Both the position numbers and the translations under genes were made by a program. The notes under the pieces are model-generated. The model made no database searches and was not told the DNA's origin. It saw only the letters and a list, made by a program, of their open reading frames with translations. From Ruania albidiflava DSM 18029 (lineage in GTDB: Bacteria > Actinomycetota > Actinomycetes > Actinomycetales > Beutenbergiaceae), in the NCBI RefSeq assembly GCF_000421225.1, contig NZ_ATWL01000017.1:1-59663 (forward strand): a stretch of DNA of 59,663 bases, written 5' to 3'. This document shows, piece by piece, positions 53,342-59,663 of this stretch. Within the stretch, counting starts at the first letter, position 1, and each line of letters opens with the position of its first letter.

Positions 53342-53965
53342 TCACTCCTGCAGGTCGGCGTTGGTGCGGTCGGTGAGCACGGACTCGTTCTGTGTGGAAG
53401 TGGGCTTTCGACGGCGGTCCGCACCGTGGTCGTCCACCTTCACCAGCATCCAGTTCGCCTCGTCCCCACCCATCTTCGTGTGCGTGAGCGCGAACGCGCC
53501 GGTGAGCTTCTGGCCGTACAGCTCCACCTTGAGGTGTCCGGCAGCCAGCGCCTCCCCGGCGCTGACCGGCTCGCCGGCGGTCTCAGTGAGGTTCTCGAAG
53601 CCGCCGGTGTCCCAGACGATCACCGTGCCGGCCCCGTAGCCCTCCTCGATCCGCCCCTCGTAGTCGACGTAGTCCAGGGGGTGGTCCTCAGTGCGGTGCG
53701 CGAGCCGCTTGTCCGCGGAGTTCACCGAGGGGCCCTTGGGCACCGCCCAGGAGACGAGCACACCGTCGATCTCCAGCCGGAAGTCGAAGTGCAGGCTGGA
53801 GGCGTCGTGGCGCTGGACCACGAAGCGGGGCTGCTTCGTGCCGCCCCTGGAGCCCCCGCCGCGGTTCGACGAACCAGAGCGGCGGTCCTTGCCGGCGCCC
53901 GCGGGTTCATCGGTGCGCGAGCCCCTCCGCTTCTTGCGGTAGTCGCTGAGCTTGTCCTCGGCCAT
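53342..53965 (-). CDS. LigD-type 3'-phosphoesterase
   Basis: 207 residues. After a basic Ser/Gly/Arg-rich N-terminus, the PE core has VVQRHDASSLHFDFRLE with the catalytic His-His-Asp arrangement, HRTEDHPLDY and EEGYGAGTV. It trims 3'-ribonucleotides or 3'-phosphates at breaks. In M. tuberculosis and Pseudomonas this domain is fused in LigD; here it is stand-alone, monocistronic, and separated from the ligase-polymerase pair by two unrelated genes. Confidence 0.9.
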   Translation of the reverse strand: MAEDKLSDYRKKRRGSRTDEPAGAGKDRRSGSSNRGGGSRGGTKQPRFVVQRHDASSLHFDFRLEIDGVLVSWAVPKGPSVNSADKRLAHRTEDHPLDYVDYEGRIEEGYGAGTVIVWDTGGFENLTETAGEPVSAGEALAAGHLKVELYGQKLTGAFALTHTKMGGDEANWMLVKVDDHGADRRRKPTSTQNESVLTDRTNADLQE

Positions 53966-54080
53966 AGTGGCTGCCTCCTGGACCCAGCCTCACATTCGCG
54001 GGGCGGGTGCGCATGTGCACGGGCATGGCTCAGCGGTGGAGCAGCAACTTGATGTCGTCGGTACCTACTACCCTGAACGC

Positions 54081-55423
54081 GTGATCACAGGTGAGCTGCG
54101 CAGCAAGGTCGATCGCGTCTGGGACGCCTTCTGGTCCGGGGGGATCAGCAATCCGCTGGAGGTGATCGAGCAGATCACCTACCTGCTGTTCATGCGCCGT
54201 CTGGATGACCTGCAGACCCTCGCCGAGGGGAAGGCGCGCGCCACGAAGCAGCCGCTCGAGAACCCGGTGTTCCTGCCCGGGCAGACCCATCTTCGCTGGG
54301 GTCGGCTCAAGGACCTGGCGCCGGAGCAGATGTACCAGACGGTGTCCGACGAAGTGTTCCCGTTCCTGCGGCAGCTGGGTGGTGAGGAGTCCACCTACGG
54401 CGAGCACATGAAGGATGCGCGGTTCACGATCCCGACAGCGGCGTTGCTCAGCCGCGTGGTCGACATGCTCGACGACATCCCGATGGCGGACCGGGACACC
54501 AACGGTGGATCTGCGACCCGGCGTGCGGCACGGGCGGGTTCCTGGTGGCAGCCAGCGAGTACGTGCGCGAGCACCACCCCAGCGCGCTGCGGGATGCGAA
54601 GCAGCGCAGCCATTTCCATCGGTCGATGTTCCACGGCTACGACTTCGACAGCACGATGCTGCGCATCGGCAGCATGAACATGCTGCTGCACGGGATCGAG
54701 TCGCCGGACATCCGCTACCGCGACTCGCTGTCGCAAGGGGCGAGTGAGGACAACAGCAAGTACTCGCTGATTCTCACTAACCCGCCGTTCGCCGGCTCGC
54801 TGAACTATGAGGAGACGTCGAAGGATCTGCAGCGGGTGGTGAAGACGAAGAAGACCGAGCTGCTGTTCCTCGCGCTGTTCCTGCGGCTGCTCGAGTCCGG
54901 GGGAAGGGCGGCCGTGATCGTGCCGGACGGTGTGCTGTTCGGTTCGTCGAAGGCGCACAAGACGCTGCGGCGCACGCTGGTGGAGGAGCAGAAGCTGGAC
55001 GGTGTGGTCAAGCTGCCCAGCGGTGTGTTCCGGCCGTACGCCGGAGTGTCGACCGCGATCCTGTTCTTCACCAAGACCGACTCCGGCGGCACGGACCACG
55101 TGTGGTTCTACGACGTGCAGGCGGACGGTTTCTCGCTGGATGACAAGCGCAATCCGGTGGAGACCAACGATCTGGACGACGTCCGGAAGCGATGGGCCGA
55201 GCGCACGACGACGGAGCGAGAGCGGGCTCGGACGGCGCAGTCGTTCTGCGTGCCGAAGGCAGAGATCATCGAGCAGGACTACGACCTGTCCATCAACCGG
55301 TATAAGGAGATCGTCTACGACGAGGTGGAACACCGCCCGCCGCTGGAGATCATCGCCGACATCGAGAAGCTGAACGGCGAGATCGCCGAGGGGATGGATG
55401 AGCTGAAGGCGATGCTGCAGTGA
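54081..55423 (+). pseudogene. hsdM: Type I restriction-modification methyltransferase subunit, internal deletion plus frameshift
   Basis: The N-terminal HsdM helical domain is intact from a GTG at 54081 to DDIPMADRDTN. The frame then jumps to another frame, in which DPACGTGGFLVAAS (motif I, SAM binding), NPPFAG (motif IV, catalytic) and the C-terminus are intact to 55423. The stretch that normally links the two, including the conserved GQFRTP segment, is absent. Total length is 1343 nt, not a multiple of three, about 45 codons shorter than usual. The junction lies at about 54504-54510. A functional product is unlikely. It overlaps hsdS by 4 nt. Confidence 0.85.
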
Positions 55424-56499
55424 CAACGGTCGGAGAGATCCTGGAACTGTCGTACGGCAAGGCTCTCACGGCGTCTGACCGGGATGGTGGTGATGTGCCG
55501 GTCGTCGGTTCTGGTGGCGTTGTCGGCGGACACTCCAAGGGCCTAACGGACGCGCCCACCATCGTGGTCGGCCGAAAGGGAAGCATCGGCAGCGTGACCT
55601 GGATCGACGGATCGGCGTGGCCGATCGACACGGCCTACTTCGTCAAAGCCAAGCGCGAGGATCTCGATCGTCGCTGGATGTACTGGATGCTCAGGTCGCT
55701 CGGTATGGAGACGATGAACAAGTCTGCTGCAGTGCCCGGGCTGAACCGCGACGATGTGTACCGCCTGGAGGTCGACCTCCCACCCTTCCAAGAGCAGCGC
55801 CGCATCGCCGCCATCCTCGACCACGCCGACGCGCTCCGCGCCAAGCGTCGCCAAGTCCTCGCCCACCTCGACTCCCTCACCCAGGCGATCTTCCACGACA
55901 TGTTCGGCGACCGGGGTCGACCGACCACTACATTGGGGGAACTCGCGACCTTCTACAGCGGTGGTACGCCATCCAAGAGCAGACCGGAGTTCTGGGACGG
56001 CCAACTCCCTTGGTTTAGTCCAAAGGATCTGAAGAGGCGAGATCTGACCGATGCACAGGACCACATATCTGAGAAGGTACCAACAGAGACCAACCTAAGG
56101 CTGCTTCCACCAGACTCGGTTGCCCTCGTTGTCCGCGGGATGATTCTCGCGCATACTCTGCCTATCTCGGTCCTGCGTGTGACATCGACGATCAATCAGG
56201 ACCTCAAGGCAGTGCTACCCCGCAAGGATCTTGATGTGGACTTTCTTGCTGCTTCCTTGCGGGCCAAGTCGCAGTGGCTCCTTGCCCGCGTGGCAACCGC
56301 AGCACATGGCACCAAGCGCCTAGAGACCGCAGTCCTCGAAGCCACCCCGATTCCCGTCGCAGACCGATCAACGCAATTGCAGTTCTCCGAGCGGGTAATC
56401 AAGTCTCGGCATCAGCATGCTCTAGCCGAGCGCGCAGTCGCCGCTGACGACGAGCTCTTTGCCTCCCTGCAGTCCCGCGCGTTTCGAGGAGAACTATGA
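55420..56499 (+). CDS. hsdS: Type I restriction-modification specificity subunit
   Basis: 359 residues. Two target-recognition domains are separated by the conserved spacer helix (PPFQEQRRIAAILDHADALR, about residues 120-155): the first TRD is about 120 residues, the second about 180 (about 160-340). The C-terminal conserved region is short. It would set the DNA target for HsdM. The second TRD is visibly more A/T-rich than the rest, pointing to domain exchange. It overlaps hsdM by 4 nt (GTGA) and mrr by 4 nt. Confidence 0.92.
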   Translation: MTTVGEILELSYGKALTASDRDGGDVPVVGSGGVVGGHSKGLTDAPTIVVGRKGSIGSVTWIDGSAWPIDTAYFVKAKREDLDRRWMYWMLRSLGMETMNKSAAVPGLNRDDVYRLEVDLPPFQEQRRIAAILDHADALRAKRRQVLAHLDSLTQAIFHDMFGDRGRPTTTLGELATFYSGGTPSKSRPEFWDGQLPWFSPKDLKRRDLTDAQDHISEKVPTETNLRLLPPDSVALVVRGMILAHTLPISVLRVTSTINQDLKAVLPRKDLDVDFLAASLRAKSQWLLARVATAAHGTKRLETAVLEATPIPVADRSTQLQFSERVIKSRHQHALAERAVAADDELFASLQSRAFRGEL

Positions 56500-57419
56500 G
56501 CGATGTGTCCGAAGTGCCGATCTGGCCCGTGTTCGTACGGCCGGTGCTCCAGGTTTTGTCCGACGGCGAAACACGTACGCGCCGTGAGGTCGTCCGTCGT
56601 TCGTTGGATCTTTCTGGACTTAGCGATGAGGCGCGAGCCGAAACCCTTGAGTCTGGCGGCAATCGTGCCGATGGGCGCGTGGGCTGGGCACTCACACATC
56701 TGACGAAAGCGGGTTGGGTAGAACGCCCTGCCCGCGCGCAGTATCGCATCACTGATGCCGGGCGCAGCTGGTTCGCTGACCACCCCGACGGCATCAACGA
56801 CGCGTCCACGGCCCACAGGATCTTCAAACCATTCTGGGAGCCAGTGCTAGAGGAAGCTCGTCATCGGGCGGCAACCCAGATCAACGAGCAGGTCTCTGCC
56901 GTCGTCGATCCGATCGAACAGATCGAGGACGGCGTCTCGCGCATCCATGCCGAGGTTGCCGCGGACCTGCTTGGTCGCCTACACGCGAACGAACCAGCCT
57001 TCTTCGAGCAGGCGGTGCTCGACCTGCTCATTGCCATGGGCTACGGCGGCGCCGAGGGGCACGCCACCCGCACCCAGCTCTCCAACGATGGCGGCATCGA
57101 CGGCATCGTCGACCAAGACGCCCTCGGTCTGAGCCGCATCTACGTGCAAGCCAAGCGCTATGCCTTGGACGCCGCTGTTGGCCGACCGGAGATCCAGGCT
57201 TTCGTCGGCGCACTGCACGGCAATCAGGCCAACCAAGGCGTGTTCATCACCACTGCCCGCTTCAGCCGCGGCGCACAGGAGTACGCCGGCTCTGTGCCGA
57301 CCAGAGTGGTCCTGATCGACGGCGCCCGGCTCGCCAGCCTGATGATCCGCTACGGCGTCGGCGTGCAGACCAAGCGCACCGTCAACATCGTCGAAGTCGA
57401 TGAGGACTTCTTCGAATGA
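56496..57419 (+). CDS. mrr: Mrr-family restriction endonuclease
   Basis: 307 residues, close to E. coli Mrr (304). An N-terminal winged-helix Mrr_N domain (about 8-95) reads target DNA; the C-terminal Mrr_cat domain (about 165-290) has the PD-(D/E)xK pattern with Asp in DGGIDGI and QAKRY as the QxK. Known Mrr proteins cut methylated DNA (type IV). Here it takes the place a HsdR would have in the operon, with a 4-nt overlap after hsdS. Whether it works with HsdS, or separately, is open. Confidence 0.9.
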   Translation: MSDVSEVPIWPVFVRPVLQVLSDGETRTRREVVRRSLDLSGLSDEARAETLESGGNRADGRVGWALTHLTKAGWVERPARAQYRITDAGRSWFADHPDGINDASTAHRIFKPFWEPVLEEARHRAATQINEQVSAVVDPIEQIEDGVSRIHAEVAADLLGRLHANEPAFFEQAVLDLLIAMGYGGAEGHATRTQLSNDGGIDGIVDQDALGLSRIYVQAKRYALDAAVGRPEIQAFVGALHGNQANQGVFITTARFSRGAQEYAGSVPTRVVLIDGARLASLMIRYGVGVQTKRTVNIVEVDEDFFE

Positions 57420-57474
57420 TCTCGTCCGTCAGGTGCGCAAGCACCGTGCTGAGTCGATGCTTGGGGAGCTCGTG

Positions 57475-58119
57475 ATGGCGCGTGTGTACATGTACGCCGA
57501 CGAAACCGGCGATCTTGGATACGGCAGTGACGCGCCATACTTCGGTATCGGCACCGCGACGTACCGCGGCGAGCACTCTCAGGCCCTGTGGGCAGGCTTG
57601 GAGCTCCGAACCCAGCTGGAGGCGAAGGGCGTCCGGGTGCAGCACGGACTTCATGCGAAGAACGACAGTCGAAGTACCCGCAATGCGATGTTCGATGTCA
57701 TTGCCCATCAGGCACCGCGGTTCGACACGACCTTCCTCTATAAGGAGAACGCCTATGCTCGCGTGCAGCAGCGAGGTCCGGTCTACCTCTACCAGCAAGC
57801 GATCTACCTGCATTTCAAGGAGATCTTGCGGCAAGTCTCCTGCGCAGGGGACGAAGTCTTCGTGATTGCCGGTCACCTGCAGACGAATGCCAAACGTGCT
57901 GCAAGCTACCAAGCTGTTCGCGCGGTGTGCAGCCAGATCGCTACCGACCGCACTGTGGTGCCCTGCGTCTGGGATGCGCCTAGTTCGTGGGGCATCCAAG
58001 TTGCCGACTACGGACTGTGGAGCACGCAACGGGTACTCCTTGGACGGACGAGTCCGTGGCACGTGCGGTGCGTAGAACCCACCTTGAAGTCAGTTTTCAA
58101 GCCGTGGGGGACGCCGTAG
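57475..58119 (+). CDS. DUF3800 protein in defence operon
   Basis: 214 residues. I chose the ATG at 57475 because GGGGAG sits six bases upstream; longer starts would run into mrr. The N-terminal YADETGDLGY and C-terminal SWGIQVADYGLWSTQR are the DUF3800 signatures, an RNase H-like fold with acidic residues (Asp-Glu, Asp) positioned as a metal-dependent nuclease site. DUF3800 genes are common in phage-defence and mobile regions, but their role is not established. Last gene of the hsdM-hsdS-mrr-DUF3800 cluster. Confidence 0.82.
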   Translation: MARVYMYADETGDLGYGSDAPYFGIGTATYRGEHSQALWAGLELRTQLEAKGVRVQHGLHAKNDSRSTRNAMFDVIAHQAPRFDTTFLYKENAYARVQQRGPVYLYQQAIYLHFKEILRQVSCAGDEVFVIAGHLQTNAKRAASYQAVRAVCSQIATDRTVVPCVWDAPSSWGIQVADYGLWSTQRVLLGRTSPWHVRCVEPTLKSVFKPWGTP

Positions 58120-58246
58120 CTGGGCGTGAGGCGAGCCGGCTATCTGGTTACTCCAGAAGCGGTCCCCTGGACCTCTTGTCACCGGCTCACCTCAAGTATG
58201 ACCGATCCTCCGGCGAGGTCAAGTAGCCGACGAGACTCACGAAAGA

Positions 58247-59039
58247 TGCCCGCGAAACGTCCTCGGTGCCTCATGTAGGAGTGCCCGCGAAATCGGCGTG
58301 ACGCTGGGGGCATGGGAAGTGGGTTGTCGATGGCCTCGCGTGCGGAGATCACTACGAGGTATGCGAAGGCGTATGGGCGGGCGAGTAAGAAGGACAAGGG
58401 TCGGGTCCTCGATGAGGTGGTCGCGGTCACGGGGTGGTCGCGGGACAACGCCCGGCGGCGGTTGGTGGCGGCTGCGAAGCGGGCGCCGGGGGCGGGCCGC
58501 GAAGTCGCCAGGGTGGGCAGGAGGAAGCGGGCGGACAAGTTCTCTTATGACGCCCGGCGGGTCTTGGCGCGGGTGTGGGCCGCCAGCGGGGGCCAGTGTG
58601 GGAAGTACCTGGCGGCCTCGATGGCTCTCCAGCTCCAGGCCCTGGAGCGTCACGGCGAACTCGTCCCGGGAGGTATCGGCGGGTCGGACCCTGAGGGCAG
58701 GTACAGCCGGTCGGTGCGCGCCGAGCTGCTGGCGATGAGCGCGGCCACGATCGACCGGTACCTGGCTCCGGTCAAGGCCAAGGACGCCATCAGCGGCACA
58801 CCCACGACCAAGGCAGGTCCGCTGTTGCGGACCTCGATCCAGGTCCGCAGGGCCGGCGATGAGGTCGAGGACGAGCCAGGGTTCTTCGAGGTCGACACCG
58901 TGGCCCACTGTGGGCCCACGCTCAAGGGTGAGTTCGCCCGCAGCGTGAACCTCACCGACGTGCACACCGGCTGGGTCTTCACTCGAAGCATCCGTAACAA
59001 CGCCCAGGTTCACGTGCTGTCCGCGCTACAGGCCGCGAC
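58247..59039 (+). mobile_element. Left part of an insertion sequence interrupted by an IS3-family element
   Basis: Two direct copies of TGCCCGCGAAA at 58247-58257 and 58282-58292, spaced 35 bp, precede the transposase start and look like terminal transposase-binding repeats. The element's gene stops matching at the left end of the IS3-type insertion at 59040. The rest lies beyond the window if it survives. Confidence 0.7.
58312..59039 (+). pseudogene. Transposase with DDE integrase core, truncated by an IS3 insertion
   Basis: About 243 residues remain from ATG at 58312 (or 58330). The N-terminus has an HTH-like region (TRYAKAYGRASKKDKGRVLDE...WSRDNARRRL). FEVDTVAHCG carries the first aspartate of the DDE triad; LTDVHTGWVFTR follows. 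The remaining catalytic residues are absent because the reading frame enters the next element at 59040. I do not assign the exact IS family; an ISNCY/IS30-like group is possible. Confidence 0.75.
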
Positions 59040-59093
59040 TGAACCGTACTGGGTTCGGTGGAGACTCCTGAGCTTTGAAGCGAGGATGGAGTC

Positions 59094-59435
59094 ATGGCGA
59101 GCAAGCAGGTGGCTGGGCCGACGTCGCGTCGGTATAGCGAGGAGGAGAAGGCCGCTGCGGTGCGTATGGTGCGCACGTTGCGGGCCGAGCTGGGCACGTC
59201 TCGGGGCACGGTGAAACGGGTCGCCGACCAGCTGGGGTATGGGGCGGAGTCGGTGCGGACCTGGGTCAAGCAGGCCGATATCGACGATGGCCAGGCGCCG
59301 GGGGTGAGCACCGGGGAGTCCGAGCGGCTCAAGGTGCTGGAGCAGGAGAACCGGGAGCTGCGCCGAACCAACGAGATTCTGCGGCGGGCTGCCAGTTTCT
59401 TCGCGGCGGAGCTCGACCGCCCATCGAAGAGATAG
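59094..59435 (+). CDS. IS3-family transposase OrfA
   Basis: 113 residues: an HTH_Tnp_1 domain (RRYSEEEKAAAVRMV...) followed by the leucine-zipper helix (SERLKVLEQENRELRRTNEIL) that is standard for OrfA. It binds the terminal repeats. RBS GAGGATGGAG lies close upstream. Confidence 0.92.
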   Translation: MASKQVAGPTSRRYSEEEKAAAVRMVRTLRAELGTSRGTVKRVADQLGYGAESVRTWVKQADIDDGQAPGVSTGESERLKVLEQENRELRRTNEILRRAASFFAAELDRPSKR

Positions 59436-59663
59436 TCGTATTCATCGAGGCGATCAAGGACGAGGTGGTGGCTGGTCGCCGGCTCGGGGTCGAGCCCATC
59501 TGCAGGGTGTTGCAGGTGGCTCCGAGCACGTACTACGCCGCCAAGACCCGCACCCCGTCAGCGCGGGCCGTGCGGGATGTCGAACTGCGGCCGATGCTGC
59601 GGGCGCTGTGGGAGGAGAACTACCGCGTCTACGGAGTGCGGAAACTGTGGAAGGCAGCTCACC
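59420..59663 (+). CDS. IS3-family transposase OrfB, 5' part (3' end outside window)
   Basis: In the -1 frame relative to orfA the sequence encodes PIEEIVVFIEAIKDE, then GVEPICRVLQVAPSTYYAA and NYRVYGVRKLWKA, the usual N-terminal HTH_21 region of IS3 OrfB. There is no good start codon at the junction, so expression as an OrfAB fusion by programmed -1 frameshifting within the overlap is likely. The DDE domain lies outside the window. Confidence 0.85.

Larger units (their letters stand above)
59040..59663 (+). mobile_element. IS3-family element, left end and 5' half (right end outside window)
   Basis: The left end starts TGAACC at 59040, fitting the TGNNCC termini of the IS3 family, and lies precisely where the previous transposase loses homology. 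Two overlapping genes, orfA and orfB in the -1 frame, follow. The right inverted repeat and any target duplication are beyond the window. Confidence 0.82.

Noticed and set aside
56496-57419. Mrr protein as an ordinary HsdR
   Set aside because: It is only 307 residues and has no helicase motifs; type I HsdR subunits are about 1000 residues with a DEAD-box translocase.
1-59663. tRNA, rRNA or CRISPR arrays
   Set aside because: I looked for tRNA T-loop motifs, rRNA and regularly spaced repeats and found none; the repeats present are inside coding genes or IS ends.

Overview
This window is high-GC actinobacterial chromosome, most likely from the order Micrococcales (a Ruania-, Beutenbergia- or Cellulomonas-like organism; the genus cannot be fixed from the sequence alone). 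The evidence is the strong G/C bias at third codon positions, the frequent GTG starts, the 4-nt ATGA/GTGA gene overlaps, and a gene order typical of origin-proximal actinobacterial DNA: trxA-trxB-murJ(pseudokinase)-DUF6049-Nudix-cca, followed by ino1-padR-ponA-rpsF-ssb-rpsR-rplI-dnaB.

Layout. 1-3.4 kb: two surface or secreted proteins built from the same Ig-like repeat, the first ending in an LPSTG sortase signal and the second His/Gly-rich and without an anchor. 3.5-6.0 kb: a copper cassette (YcnI-like plus a CopC-CopD fusion). 6.1-16 kb: the thioredoxin system, the lipid II flippase MurJ fused to a pseudokinase, a DUF6049 membrane protein, a Nudix hydrolase and the CCA-adding enzyme. 16-22 kb: an MFS transporter, a frameshifted TMEM175-like remnant, a PLP decarboxylase facing an Asp/Glu racemase-NhaC antiporter pair, and a small zinc-ribbon protein. 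22-32 kb: inositol-1-phosphate synthase with its PadR regulator and a clear operator, a class A PBP, the rpsF-ssb-rpsR-rplI operon, a MATE exporter and dnaB, with DnaA-box-like sites between the last two.

32-53 kb is more variable: GH20 hexosaminidase, a two-component system with a SHOCT protein, GNAT and VOC enzymes, a divergent metallophosphatase, a methyltransferase, a frameshifted epimerase, two alpha/beta hydrolases, a DUF222-HNH nuclease, a membrane-tethered OpuAC-like binding protein, and a cation/proton exchanger. LigD functions (ligase, polymerase, 3'-phosphoesterase) are split over three genes at 49.6-54.0 kb; no Ku gene is present.

54-59.7 kb is an acquired defence island. A type I hsdM with an internal deletion is followed by hsdS, an Mrr-family endonuclease and a DUF3800 protein in a tightly overlapping operon. 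It ends in a truncated transposase gene interrupted by an IS3-family element that runs off the window. No HsdR is present, so the Mrr-like protein is the only visible nuclease.

I saw no tRNA, rRNA, CRISPR array or prophage. The most unusual items are the broken hsdM-hsdS-mrr-DUF3800 operon, the helically spaced DnaA-box-like array upstream of dnaB, the perfect palindrome over the padR-ino1 promoter, and the split LigD set.
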